A DNA stretch of 64,000 nt from an uncultured Sphingomonadaceae bacterium (lineage in GTDB: Bacteria > Pseudomonadota > Alphaproteobacteria > Sphingomonadales > Sphingomonadaceae), in the NCBI GenBank assembly GCA_947497315.1, contig CANMFX010000001.1, forward strand, positions 1,116,001 to 1,180,000. Reading direction: 5' to 3'. The notes beneath the pieces are model-generated. The model was not told where the DNA came from. It made no database searches and saw only the letters and a program-made list of their open reading frames with translations. A program made the translations under genes and the position numbers. Positions 37,677-46,791 of the stretch are shown in pieces (within the stretch, counting starts at the first letter, position 1; every line of letters starts with the position of its first letter).

Positions 37677-38414
37677 TTGACGGATTGCGTATTACGGGAA
37701 GACCATGACGGATGGTCGATGCTGACGCTCAACAGGCCTGACAAGCTTAATGCACTGACCGTCGAGATGTTTCGCGAATTGCGAAGTCACGTTGCGGACT
37801 TGCGCAAGGATGATGCGATTGGCTGTGTCGTCATTCGTGGTGCAGGCAAGTGTTTTTCCGCCGGACATGATCTGAGCGATATCGCGGAGGGTGAAGAAGT
37901 GCCTTCGCGCGGCTGGCATTCCGAAACTCTTCGTTTGCTGGAAAAGCTTCCGAAACCGGTGATCGCGGCGGTGCACGGCCATTGCTATACCGGTGCGCTG
38001 GAAGTGGCGCTGGCGGCAGATTTCATTCTGGCGGCCGATAGCGCGCGTTTTGGGGATACCCATGCGAAATGGGCATTGACCCCGGTATGGGGCATGAGCC
38101 AGCGCCTGCCGCGCCGGGTCGGTATCGCAACGGCCAAGCGGCTGATGTTTACGGCCGATATGATAGATGCTGAGGAGGCCGTGCGTATCGGTCTGGCGGA
38201 ATATGCCGTGCCGCTCGAGCAATTTGAGGATGAAATTGCTCAGCTGGCACAGAAAATTGTATCGAATTCTGGCTTCTCCCATGCTGCGAACAAGCGGCTC
38301 TTGGAGGCAACTGATGCTGGTCCGCTCGATGCGGGTCTGCAATGGGAAGTGATGGAAACAGAAGGCCATGGTCCCGACATGCATGACCGTATTTCGGCTT
38401 TTACCAAGAAATAG
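37677..38414 (+). CDS. Enoyl-CoA hydratase/isomerase
   Basis: LTLNRPDKLNALTVEMFRELR, CFSAGHDLSDI, GHCYTGALEVALAADFILAADSARFGDTHAKWAL; TTG start. Confidence 0.92.
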   Translation: MTDCVLREDHDGWSMLTLNRPDKLNALTVEMFRELRSHVADLRKDDAIGCVVIRGAGKCFSAGHDLSDIAEGEEVPSRGWHSETLRLLEKLPKPVIAAVHGHCYTGALEVALAADFILAADSARFGDTHAKWALTPVWGMSQRLPRRVGIATAKRLMFTADMIDAEEAVRIGLAEYAVPLEQFEDEIAQLAQKIVSNSGFSHAANKRLLEATDAGPLDAGLQWEVMETEGHGPDMHDRISAFTKK

Positions 38415-38501
38415 CGGTTTAAGGCGGTAACAATATATGTCGCGGGATTACGAGCACCCAATTGGGATGGAAAGGAGCAGGCGGTCAATTAAGATGTTAA
38501 T

Positions 38502-38522
38502 CCTCTCCCCTTGAGGGAGAGG
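38502..38522. repeat. Short perfect hairpin CCTCTCCC-CTTGA-GGGAGAGG
   Basis: 8-bp inverted repeat, 5-nt loop, between convergent genes. Confidence 0.6.
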
Positions 38523-38530
38523 AACGCAGC

Positions 38531-39289
38531 TTAGAATTGAACGCGCTTGGTAAAGCCGCCATCGATAACGAGATGCGCACCGGTGGTGTAGCTTGATGCC
38601 GGGCTCGCGAGGAATACCACGCTGCGTGCGACATCATCGGCACCGCCAAAGTCACCAAGCGCAAAGCCTGCTTTGGTCATCTCGTAAAATTCAGGCATGC
38701 CTGCCTCGATTTGCGACCAGTTGCCGCCCGGGAATTTGATCGGACCTGGGGATACCATGTTGACGCGAATGCCTTTGGGACCGAGCGCTTGGCTGAGCTG
38801 GCTGCCATAGGTGATCAGTGCCGCCTTCATCGCGTTAAACGCTTGCGGTGCCACGAAAGTTTCAAAAGCTGCGGTCGATGACATGAAGATCACGCTGCCG
38901 TCGTCTGATTTTTCTAGATGGGGTTCAAGCACTTCCATCGCTTTGACCGCACCGATAATGTCGGTGTTGAATGTCATGTCCCAATCACCGGTTCCGCCAG
39001 CGCCGGATGAGCTGACGTTGTGGATGAAAATATCACAGCCACCCAGTTCGCCTGCTGCCTTTTCCAGCCATTTGGGATAACCTTCGGCATCGGTCATATC
39101 GAAGGCTTCGGCGAAAACCTTTCCACCATGCGCTTCCAACTCGCTTTTGGCCGCGGCCACTTGCTCGGCATTGCGAGAGAAAAACGCGACATCCGCGCCT
39201 TCTTTGGCGAAATGCTCCAAAGCTGCGCGACCCAGTCCGCGGCTACCGCCGGTGAGAATAACTTTTTTGCCCTTCAGTCCTAAATCCAT
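38531..39289 (-). CDS. Short-chain dehydrogenase/reductase
   Basis: VILTGGSRGLGRAALEHFAKEGADVAFFSRNAEQV; terminal HLVIDGGFTKRVQF. Confidence 0.92.
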   Translation of the reverse strand: MDLGLKGKKVILTGGSRGLGRAALEHFAKEGADVAFFSRNAEQVAAAKSELEAHGGKVFAEAFDMTDAEGYPKWLEKAAGELGGCDIFIHNVSSSGAGGTGDWDMTFNTDIIGAVKAMEVLEPHLEKSDDGSVIFMSSTAAFETFVAPQAFNAMKAALITYGSQLSQALGPKGIRVNMVSPGPIKFPGGNWSQIEAGMPEFYEMTKAGFALGDFGGADDVARSVVFLASPASSYTTGAHLVIDGGFTKRVQF

Positions 39290-39339
39290 TTTGCTCTCCT
39301 TTTAAAAATTGGGGTTTGATTGGCGTCTAAATCTTTCGT

Positions 39340-40128
39340 CTAGAATTTGGCTATTGCTGGCTGACAGCACCATTTGATCCCGCGGCGCAGCAGGTCATAG
39401 ATAATCGGCTGTTGCCAACCGGAACGGTCCACTTCAGGCCACCAATCGAGGACTGGATCCATATCATAATGGCCGCGGCAATGGCCCATGGTCAGATAGA
39501 GCACGGCTCCTTCACCCATCTTGCGAACGTAGAAGACCGGGTGGCGGCTCTTCTTGATATCGCTGTGGACGAAGCCGCTAATATCATCCTCGCCATTATA
39601 TTCCGTGTCGAGCAGCACGTCGATTTCGGCGCGAGTTTCGACCAGATATTGCTCATCAATGGTCTCAAAACTGGGAATCCCCTTGACCAGCGGATGATCC
39701 GGCTGCGCATTGTCGACGGTGAACGGGATGATCGGTGGATGCGATAGAAACCGGCTGCCTAATGTGTCGACGAATGTCGGCATATCGTCCGGTGCATCGA
39801 CCCGGCCATCTTCCAGGAACTTCAATACGCTGTTGGTTCCGTGCAGCGCAAAATATTGACCGCCGCCATTCACGAAATCCTGAATATTTTTCTGCGCCGC
39901 TTCACTGGGGAGTAGATCGCAGGTGTAACTGATCAGGATATCGGCATTTTTGATTGCCTCGATATTTTCATAATCTTCAAAGACCCTCGCACGGATGCGG
40001 TCATCCTCGGCGAGCAGCTTCAATATTTCGAGCCGGGCAAAATCGATATCATGATATTTGCCAGCAGCAACCAATACGCATTTGATCGGTTTCTGGTCGG
40101 GCCGGCGCTCTGGTGGAGTTTCACTCAT
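39340..40128 (-). CDS. ThuA-like domain protein
   Basis: KCVLVAAGKYHDIDFARLEILKLL, DFVNGGGQYFALHGTNS, VLYLTMGHCRGHYD. Confidence 0.82.
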   Translation of the reverse strand: MSETPPERRPDQKPIKCVLVAAGKYHDIDFARLEILKLLAEDDRIRARVFEDYENIEAIKNADILISYTCDLLPSEAAQKNIQDFVNGGGQYFALHGTNSVLKFLEDGRVDAPDDMPTFVDTLGSRFLSHPPIIPFTVDNAQPDHPLVKGIPSFETIDEQYLVETRAEIDVLLDTEYNGEDDISGFVHSDIKKSRHPVFYVRKMGEGAVLYLTMGHCRGHYDMDPVLDWWPEVDRSGWQQPIIYDLLRRGIKWCCQPAIAKF

Positions 40129-40131
40129 ATT

Positions 40132-40680
40132 CTATTCTTTTCCTATTACCGGATTGGTCACGCCATCCCAATCGAGATGGGCTTGCCGCATGGCCGCAAA
40201 GCCGTCGAGCCCCGCTTGCGGGATTTGCAGATATTCGATGACCGTGCCGGGCCCGCCGCCATAGTCCGCGTAGAAAGCGCCGCCAACGCCGCCGGGCAGG
40301 CTAACTTCCTGAATGATCTCTCCGCCCTTCTTTTCGGTTATCTGCCGTGCCTCTGCCAGATCATCGACGATGATACACAGATGCTGAACCCCTTGCAGAC
40401 CCTTTGCGCGCCAGTCCTTGAACATCGAGGGCGCATCATTGTCGGGCCGGATCATTTCAACTTGCACATCGCCCCAATAGCCAATGGCCATGGAAAACTG
40501 AATGTCTGAAGGCTCACCGCGATATTTGACATTCTCGACCTGCACCCCCTCGGTGTGGAAAAACGGACCAGCGCCCATTTTCTGCGTCCAATAGTCAAGC
40601 GCAGCGTCATAATCTTTCGGCACATAGCTGATCTGCATGATCGTGCCGAGTTTGGCGAGAGTTGCGGGGTTTCCGGTCAT
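40132..40680 (-). CDS. VOC family protein
   Basis: QISYVPKDYDAALDYWTQKMGAGPFFHTEGV; QHLCIIVDDLAEARQITEKKGGEII. Confidence 0.85.
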   Translation of the reverse strand: MTGNPATLAKLGTIMQISYVPKDYDAALDYWTQKMGAGPFFHTEGVQVENVKYRGEPSDIQFSMAIGYWGDVQVEMIRPDNDAPSMFKDWRAKGLQGVQHLCIIVDDLAEARQITEKKGGEIIQEVSLPGGVGGAFYADYGGGPGTVIEYLQIPQAGLDGFAAMRQAHLDWDGVTNPVIGKE

Positions 40681-41306
40681 TCTGCGCCGCGCCAGATCTC
40701 GGCTGAGGGCCGTTCTTCCATCATGGCCGCAAAGCGCGCCAGATTGTCGGTGCCTTCCGGCAATGTCCATCCCACCGTACCGCCAAATTTGATGAAGCAG
40801 AAGGCGACCAGATCAGCGAGTGTTAACTTGCCGTGACAGATATGGTCTTTGTCCCCCAATTGACCATCTAGCCAGATCCAATGCTTGTCGGACATGGCCG
40901 ACAGTTCGGCTGCAGCTTCGGCGCTGACAACATTCATCCGCGGCTCGAACATGGGTCGCCCGCCGCCACCGCGAAAGCCTAGTGTCATCGGAACCGCAAT
41001 TTCCTGATCGATCCGCCGGGCCCAACGCCGGGTTTCCGCGCGCTCTTCGGCGGTCGATCCGATGAGTACGGGATCCGGTTTTGTCTCCTCGAGATACTCG
41101 CAGATCACTGTCGATTCGCTCAGCAATGTCCCATCATCCAGTTCCAGTGTCGGCGTGGTCTGCATGACATTTTTCTGGGCATAATCGTCGCTGCGGTTTT
41201 CGCCGGTGATGATATCAAGATGAATCCGTTCCACCTCAATGCCCTTTTCAACCAGAAACATGCGAACGAGCCGAGGATTGGGACCAAGGCTGGAATAAAG
41301 TTTCAC
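40677..41306 (-). CDS. Glutathione S-transferase family protein
   Basis: KLYSSLGPNPRLVRMFLVEKGIEVERIHLDI, TPTLELDDGTLLSESTVICEYLEE; GTG start with AGGAGAG RBS. Confidence 0.92.
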   Translation of the reverse strand: MKLYSSLGPNPRLVRMFLVEKGIEVERIHLDIITGENRSDDYAQKNVMQTTPTLELDDGTLLSESTVICEYLEETKPDPVLIGSTAEERAETRRWARRIDQEIAVPMTLGFRGGGGRPMFEPRMNVVSAEAAAELSAMSDKHWIWLDGQLGDKDHICHGKLTLADLVAFCFIKFGGTVGWTLPEGTDNLARFAAMMEERPSAEIWRGAE

Positions 41307-41374
41307 GGGTTTGCTCTCCTTTTTTTCGGCAGACTCAAAACCTGCTTCTTGCAGAGCAAGATACACAGGTAAGC

Positions 41375-41388
41375 GGACCGAACGGTCC
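41375..41388. promoter_or_regulatory. Palindrome GGACCG-AA-CGGTCC (possible TetR-type operator)
   Basis: 6-bp inverted repeat in the divergent GST/Rieske intergenic region. Confidence 0.4.
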
Positions 41389-41532
41389 TCTCAAAAGCAC
41401 TAGGTTATATTGCCGGTTTCGCCTTGCAGAAAATTCAACTGAACAAGCATGAGGCTGCCAGATTCACTAGTGGAGTTTGCCAGTTCTTGCGGTAGTCTGA
41501 TCGCAAATAAGTTTAGTTTTCAGGAGAAGATA

Positions 41533-43113
41533 ATGGTCGAGACGTTAACGGGTCACAATCGGTCAAACGGTATTTCCTACACGGAGTTGCTGGAAGGCGA
41601 CAAAGTGCGTGCTCCCGAAGTATATTTTGAAGAATCTCCGATGGAGCCCGGCCTGACAGAAGTGGAGGTCAGCCGGTACTGGACGAAAGAAGAGCATGAC
41701 CGCGAGGTGAAAATGCTCTGGAAACGCGTCTGGCAAATGGCTTGCCACAAGGATGATATCAAGGATGTCGGTGACACCCATGTCTACGATATTGCAGGAC
41801 TGTCGTTCATCGTTGTGCGTGTCTCTGAAGACGAAATTAAAGCCTATCCCAACAGCTGTATGCACCGCGGCCGTGCGATTTGCGACAATCATAAAAAGGG
41901 CCAGAAGGCACTGCGTTGTCCGTTCCATGGCTGGTCGTGGGAATTAGACGGGAAGCTGAAAGAGGTGCCATGCCAGTGGGATTTCCCGAGCGTCAGTGAA
42001 GAAACCCATAGCCTGAAAGAAGTGCGCGTTGGCGAGTGGGGTGGATTTGTCTTTATCAATCCCGATCCAAATTGCGAGCCGTTGGAAGACTTTCTGGGCG
42101 ATCTCGATCGGCATTTCCAGATTCCGTTCGAGCGGCGCTATAAAGCGGCGCATATGATCAAGCGGCTTCCGTGCAACTGGAAAATTGCGCAGGAAGCTTT
42201 CATGGAATCCTATCATGTGGTCGGTACGCATCCCGAATTGATGCCGGCCTTTGCCGATGCGAACAGCAAATATGACGTTTGGCACAATGTGTCGCGCGCA
42301 ATGTCCGCGCACGGTGCGCCAAGCCCGCATACTGATCTTGAAAATCCCGATCCGACAGCTTTTCCGGATCAAAAGGCGTTTCAAAGTTTTATCCATCCGA
42401 TCAGCAAGCACACGTTCAAACGGCTGGAAGAAAACCGGGTCGAGGTCTCTTTACCCAATGGCAAAAGCGGCATTTTCGATATGGAAGCCAATTATATCGA
42501 AGGCGATTTGAAATCGGCTGATCCTCATATGTGCAATTGGATCGGCGGTAAAATCGCACCGGAAGAGGAAGATATGCCGATGGTGTTCACTGACGTCTCT
42601 GCACATATGATGCGGGACGAGGCAGCGCAGGCCCGGCGCGAAGAAATGCGTCCGACATGGGGCGATGATGTTGACAAGATCAGTGACGCCGATCTCACAG
42701 ACGCCATCTTCTACAGTGTGTTTCCGAATATGAGCCCCTGGGCGGATTTCAATCCGATCTTTTATCGCTTCCGCCCCGATGGTGATAATCCTGAGCAATC
42801 ATTGCATGAGGTCATGTTCATGGTGGCCTTGCCCGAAGGCGCCGAACGCCCTGAGCCGGCAAAATGCACGTTCCTTGATTTGCACGATGATTATACGGAA
42901 GCGACCGAGTTCGGCAGCTATTTGAACAAGGTGTTCAATCAGGATTATATCAATCACAAGGCCATGCAGAAGGGCGTAAAAAATCAACCGCACGGTGTTT
43001 CTATCTTCGCCCAATATCAGGAAAGCAAGATCCGTCATTTCCATGAAACACTGGAAAAATGGCTGACGAGTAAGGAGCCACCCAAAAGTCCCAAGCTCGA
43101 GGCGGCTGAATAG
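41533..43113 (+). CDS. Rieske non-heme iron oxygenase, alpha subunit
   Basis: Rieske CMHRGRAICDNHKKGQKALRCPFHGWSW; NWKIAQEAFMESYHVVGTHPELMP iron site; AGGAGAAG RBS. Confidence 0.94.
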   Translation: MVETLTGHNRSNGISYTELLEGDKVRAPEVYFEESPMEPGLTEVEVSRYWTKEEHDREVKMLWKRVWQMACHKDDIKDVGDTHVYDIAGLSFIVVRVSEDEIKAYPNSCMHRGRAICDNHKKGQKALRCPFHGWSWELDGKLKEVPCQWDFPSVSEETHSLKEVRVGEWGGFVFINPDPNCEPLEDFLGDLDRHFQIPFERRYKAAHMIKRLPCNWKIAQEAFMESYHVVGTHPELMPAFADANSKYDVWHNVSRAMSAHGAPSPHTDLENPDPTAFPDQKAFQSFIHPISKHTFKRLEENRVEVSLPNGKSGIFDMEANYIEGDLKSADPHMCNWIGGKIAPEEEDMPMVFTDVSAHMMRDEAAQARREEMRPTWGDDVDKISDADLTDAIFYSVFPNMSPWADFNPIFYRFRPDGDNPEQSLHEVMFMVALPEGAERPEPAKCTFLDLHDDYTEATEFGSYLNKVFNQDYINHKAMQKGVKNQPHGVSIFAQYQESKIRHFHETLEKWLTSKEPPKSPKLEAAE

Positions 43114-43117
43114 CGCC

Positions 43118-43525
43118 TTGGAGTCTGTACCGGAAGGATTTGCACCGGCGACATTTTCCAGCGGTTTTCTGGATGTTGCCGGTCCATATTTCACCCGCAA
43201 AGAGGCAGATCACATCGCCGTTGGTATCCGGATATCGGAAGGGCATTTGAACGGTATCCAGGTTGCGCATGGCGGTGTGCTTACGACCTTGGCCGATGTG
43301 GCTCTCAGCTACCAATTATTCGTTAGCGAAAAACCGCGATTGCCCATCGCCACAATCAACCTCAATACGAATTTCCTTAGCGGCGCAAAACTGGACGATT
43401 GGGTCGTGGCCCATGCGCATATCGACCGCAAGGGCAAGCGGACCGCCTATTGCCATGGCGAAATTATTGCCGGTGAGCGATTATTGATGACGATGACCGG
43501 GGTTTTCGCGCTGCTGCGAAAATAG
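43118..43525 (+). CDS. PaaI-type thioesterase (hot-dog fold)
   Basis: EGHLNGIQVAHGGVLTTLADVALSYQLF...ATINLNTNFLSGAKLDDWVVAHAHI. Confidence 0.85.
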   Translation: MESVPEGFAPATFSSGFLDVAGPYFTRKEADHIAVGIRISEGHLNGIQVAHGGVLTTLADVALSYQLFVSEKPRLPIATINLNTNFLSGAKLDDWVVAHAHIDRKGKRTAYCHGEIIAGERLLMTMTGVFALLRK

Positions 43526-43529
43526 CAGA

Positions 43530-44342
43530 CTAGTCGGTCGCCCCGAGATAGCCGAGCTGGCCAGCTTTGAAAATCGTCTGACCGCGATTGACGCTGTTCA
43601 ATTTCTGCCCGGCACGATTGACGTGATAGCGGATCGTTGCATGGCTGAGCGACAGGATCATGCTGATCTCCTTGTCGGTTTTGCCGATGGCGGCCCAATG
43701 CAGGCATTCCGCTTCGCGTTTGGACAGGATGCAATTGGTCGGCATCCTGTGTTTCTTGCGCATCGCCAGCACATAGCCGGTGACAAAGCGGCTGGTGACG
43801 ATGGATAGAAAATCCGAGTATATACGATAAGGTTCACTCAGATCAGTGACGCTATAATCTATTGGTGTAAAGCTGACCGCAGCGATCTGACCGAATGGCA
43901 GGTGAACCGGAATCAAGATAGCGGATTTGGCAGTCGCACCGGTTTCGTAAAAATCCTTAAGGTCAATCTCGTCCAGATATTCGTTTTGCCAATGGCCATG
44001 AAAGCCATCGGCATTGCACCAGATTGGCTCGCTTTCATAACGGCAGGCGCGGGGCAGGGGCGAACTGAGTGCCAGCCTGGTATCTTCCCACCAGCGCTCG
44101 CCTTCGGCGACCCAGCCGAAAATATCCTTGTTGATAAGTTCACCCTCGGCATCGACCAAATGGGCTTTTGACGAGATATCCGCGCTTACGGCAATGCGAA
44201 AGCCATAGGATTGTGCGATCTTGTGGATTGCTTCTGCAGCAGACCTGATTTCCCCCGCGTTAGTGATAGTAACGCTGTCCACATTCCGGCGAAATGTAGC
44301 CTTTGAAACATCAGGTATTTCCGCGACGAAATTCTCAGCCAT
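43530..44342 (-). CDS. LuxR-family transcriptional regulator
   Basis: C-terminal LSKREAECLHWAAIGKTDKEISMILSLSHATIRYHVNRAGQKLNSVNRGQTIFKA; N-terminal autoinducer-binding-like domain. Confidence 0.88.
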   Translation of the reverse strand: MAENFVAEIPDVSKATFRRNVDSVTITNAGEIRSAAEAIHKIAQSYGFRIAVSADISSKAHLVDAEGELINKDIFGWVAEGERWWEDTRLALSSPLPRACRYESEPIWCNADGFHGHWQNEYLDEIDLKDFYETGATAKSAILIPVHLPFGQIAAVSFTPIDYSVTDLSEPYRIYSDFLSIVTSRFVTGYVLAMRKKHRMPTNCILSKREAECLHWAAIGKTDKEISMILSLSHATIRYHVNRAGQKLNSVNRGQTIFKAGQLGYLGATD

Positions 44343-44403
44343 AGTAACGCTCGTCCTCCCAGGAGCCCTTATTTGGACTCTCGATTTGCGTCACTTGTCG
44401 CGT

Positions 44404-44429
44404 TGTTTGGTTTTGCAGTCAACCAAACA
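44404..44429. promoter_or_regulatory. 9-bp perfect inverted repeat TGTTTGGTT-N8-AACCAAACA upstream of luxR-like gene
   Basis: Seen directly; ~62-87 bp upstream of the LuxR start codon. Confidence 0.5.
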
Positions 44430-44476
44430 TTACTATTAATATTGGTAGGGCTTTCGCCAGCCGCCTTCGCGGATGC

Positions 44477-44710
44477 TTATTCAATCGTACCGATTAACTC
44501 GCCAACCGGATATTCTTCTCCTGTCGTATCGATCAGGATTTTGAGTTTTCCGGTGGCAGGAGATTCAACTTCCTGTGTCGATTTATCATTTTCCAGGGCA
44601 TAGATTTCCTGCCCCTCGGTCACGTCGGAACCATCGGGTACAAGCCATTCTGCCAGCGTCCCGACTTCCATGCTGAAACCCAGTTTTGGTATGCGTATTT
44701 CAGTAGCCAT
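44477..44710 (-). CDS. Free-standing lipoyl/biotinyl carrier domain protein
   Basis: MATEIRIPKLGFSMEVGTLAEWLVPDGSDVTEGQEIYALENDKSTQEVESPATGKL; 77 aa only. Confidence 0.88.
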   Translation of the reverse strand: MATEIRIPKLGFSMEVGTLAEWLVPDGSDVTEGQEIYALENDKSTQEVESPATGKLKILIDTTGEEYPVGELIGTIE

Positions 44711-44712
44711 TT

Positions 44713-45705
44713 TCACCCCAATATTTTGCGAATTTCGCGTTCGATATCGTCTTCGCTGAACATCCATGCTTTCTCGATAGCGGGGGAGAAAGGCACTGGC
44801 GCATAGCCAGATCCGACCCGGCCGACAGGCGCTTTGAGTTCAGAGAATAATTCTTCGTGAATGCGTGAAGAAATTTCCGCACCGGTGCCAAAATTCTTCA
44901 CGGCTTCATGGACGACCACGGCAGCCTTGGTCTTGGCGACACTTTTCAGCACAGTTTCTTCGTCGAAAGGCGCTATTGTACGCAGATCGACCACTTCACA
45001 GGAAATCCCTTCGCTTGCGAGCTTTTCGGCAACCGCATGGGACGCGCCGACACCTCGCCCATAGGTGATCAGGCTGACGTCAGTTCCTTCCCGCGGAATC
45101 GATGCCTTGCCCAATGGGACAACATGGTCGGGTGCAGGAGCAGGGCCCTTGGTGAAATATGTTGGCGTATTCTCGATAAAGATTACCGGATTATCATCCA
45201 TAATCGACGAGTAGAGCAGACCATAAGCGTCCGCTGGATTGGATGCTGCGACAACCTTCAGGCCAGGGACATGTGCCAGCCATGCTTCCAGCATATCACT
45301 ATGCTGCCCGCCAAGGCCGGTGCCGGCACCGGTGGTGGTCCGGATGGTGAGCGGTACGCTGGTCTGTCCACCGGACATGAAACGCAGCTTGGCCGCATGA
45401 TTCACAATCTGATCCATCGCCACGGTAATGAAATTCATCAACATGATTTCTGCCACAGGGCGATAGCCAACAAGTGCCGAGCCGACGGCGGCGCCGACAA
45501 TTGCCTGCTCCGAAATCGGCGTCGAGCGGACCCGGTCTGTTCCATATTGAGCAGACAGGCCAGCCGTGACTTTGAACACTCCGCCGCCCTGTTCGTCCGC
45601 AATATCTTCGCCGAGCAGAATGACTTTGTCGTCATCTGCCATGGCCTTGTTCATCGCCATGTTACAAGCTTGGGCGAACATGATTTCTGCTGGCTTCTCA
45701 CTCAT
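44713..45705 (-). CDS. Thiamine-dependent dehydrogenase E1 component, beta subunit
   Basis: DDKVILLGEDIADEQGGGVFKVTAGL, RVRSTPISEQAIVGAAVGSALVGYRPVAEIM, DLRTIAPFDEETVLKSV. Confidence 0.92.
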   Translation of the reverse strand: MSEKPAEIMFAQACNMAMNKAMADDDKVILLGEDIADEQGGGVFKVTAGLSAQYGTDRVRSTPISEQAIVGAAVGSALVGYRPVAEIMLMNFITVAMDQIVNHAAKLRFMSGGQTSVPLTIRTTTGAGTGLGGQHSDMLEAWLAHVPGLKVVAASNPADAYGLLYSSIMDDNPVIFIENTPTYFTKGPAPAPDHVVPLGKASIPREGTDVSLITYGRGVGASHAVAEKLASEGISCEVVDLRTIAPFDEETVLKSVAKTKAAVVVHEAVKNFGTGAEISSRIHEELFSELKAPVGRVGSGYAPVPFSPAIEKAWMFSEDDIEREIRKILG

Positions 45706-46685
45706 GCTGCAATCTCCACGTCGAGAACATCGATGCGATATTCATCGCCTGGAGGATATGGCGCGTCGAGCGCAAATTGGGCAGCTTCTTCAATCGTCGC
45801 CGCATTTTTGGCTTCAATAGCTGCGATATCTGTCTCACTGATCTGCATATCGAGCAGCTGCTGGCGGAGGATCGGCATTGGATCGTCTTTCAGCGCCTGC
45901 TCCATTTCTTCTTCGGGGATATAGTGGCTGGTATCGCCCAGCAGGTGCCCGTGAAAACGGAATGTCATTGCCTCGATCAATGTCGGTCCGTTTCCGGCGC
46001 GTGCATATTCGACGGCCTCTTTTGCTGCGGCATACATTTCGCTGGCGTCATTGCCATTGACCCGCACAGACCGCAGGCCAAGGCCATCGCCGCGCTGCTT
46101 GATGGTTTCGGATCCCGTGGTGTCGCGCATATGGGTATGCTCACCATAATGATTGTTCTGACACAGGAATATTACCGGCAGTTTCCAGATCTGCGCCATG
46201 TTCAGGCCTTCGTGGAATGCACCGATATTGGAGGCGCCATCGCCAAAGCAGCAGACCGTTACCTTGCCATCTTTTTCCAGCTGGCTCGCCAGTCCCAGAC
46301 CATTGGCGATCGGTATGCCCGATCCGACAATGCCTGTCGTCACCATCACTCCGGTTTCGGGATGAGTAATATGCATTGGGCCGCCCTTGCCCTTGCAGGT
46401 TCCTGCCATCTTACCGGCAAACTCGGCCCAAAGGTCTTTTGAAGGAATGCCTTTGGCTAGCTGGTCGTGCAGACCGCGATAGATTGTGACGAGATAATCT
46501 TCCTGATTGACCGCCGCCATCATTGCGGCAGAGACCACTTCCTGTCCGCGCACGGGATAATAGACGATTTGCAATTGTCCGGCGCCGATCATTTTACGGA
46601 ATTTGATGTCCGACTGCATGATCAGGTCGGCTCGGGTAAAGATGTCAATCAGCACATCTTTGTCTGCCATCTGTGTATCGCTCAA
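45702..46685 (-). CDS. Thiamine-dependent dehydrogenase E1 component, alpha subunit
   Basis: GDGASNIGAFHEGLNMAQIWKLPVIFLCQNN ThDP-binding motif; EAMTFRFHGHLLGDTSHY. Confidence 0.93.
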   Translation of the reverse strand: MSDTQMADKDVLIDIFTRADLIMQSDIKFRKMIGAGQLQIVYYPVRGQEVVSAAMMAAVNQEDYLVTIYRGLHDQLAKGIPSKDLWAEFAGKMAGTCKGKGGPMHITHPETGVMVTTGIVGSGIPIANGLGLASQLEKDGKVTVCCFGDGASNIGAFHEGLNMAQIWKLPVIFLCQNNHYGEHTHMRDTTGSETIKQRGDGLGLRSVRVNGNDASEMYAAAKEAVEYARAGNGPTLIEAMTFRFHGHLLGDTSHYIPEEEMEQALKDDPMPILRQQLLDMQISETDIAAIEAKNAATIEEAAQFALDAPYPPGDEYRIDVLDVEIAA

Positions 46686-46791
46686 GGCTTCGCTCCTTTA
46701 ATGATTACCCTCTGCCGGGGAATTTGCTCTAAAATCTACATAGCGCAGGCAGGGGTACTCGCCACTATTGTTATAGGGAGTAGGGCCTTTT

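Noticed and set aside
38502-38522. Hairpin between convergent enoyl-CoA hydratase and SDR genes
   Set aside because: Real inverted repeat but no T-tract and only one copy seen; too little to claim function beyond a possible dispersed repeat or bidirectional 3' structure.
44908-45924. 338-aa plus-strand ORF opposite E1 beta/alpha
   Set aside because: Antisense shadow crossing two real genes; Cys/His/Arg-rich with no domain.
46570-46586. AATTGTCCGGCGCC inside E1 alpha as an operator
   Set aside because: Only a half-site, intragenic.
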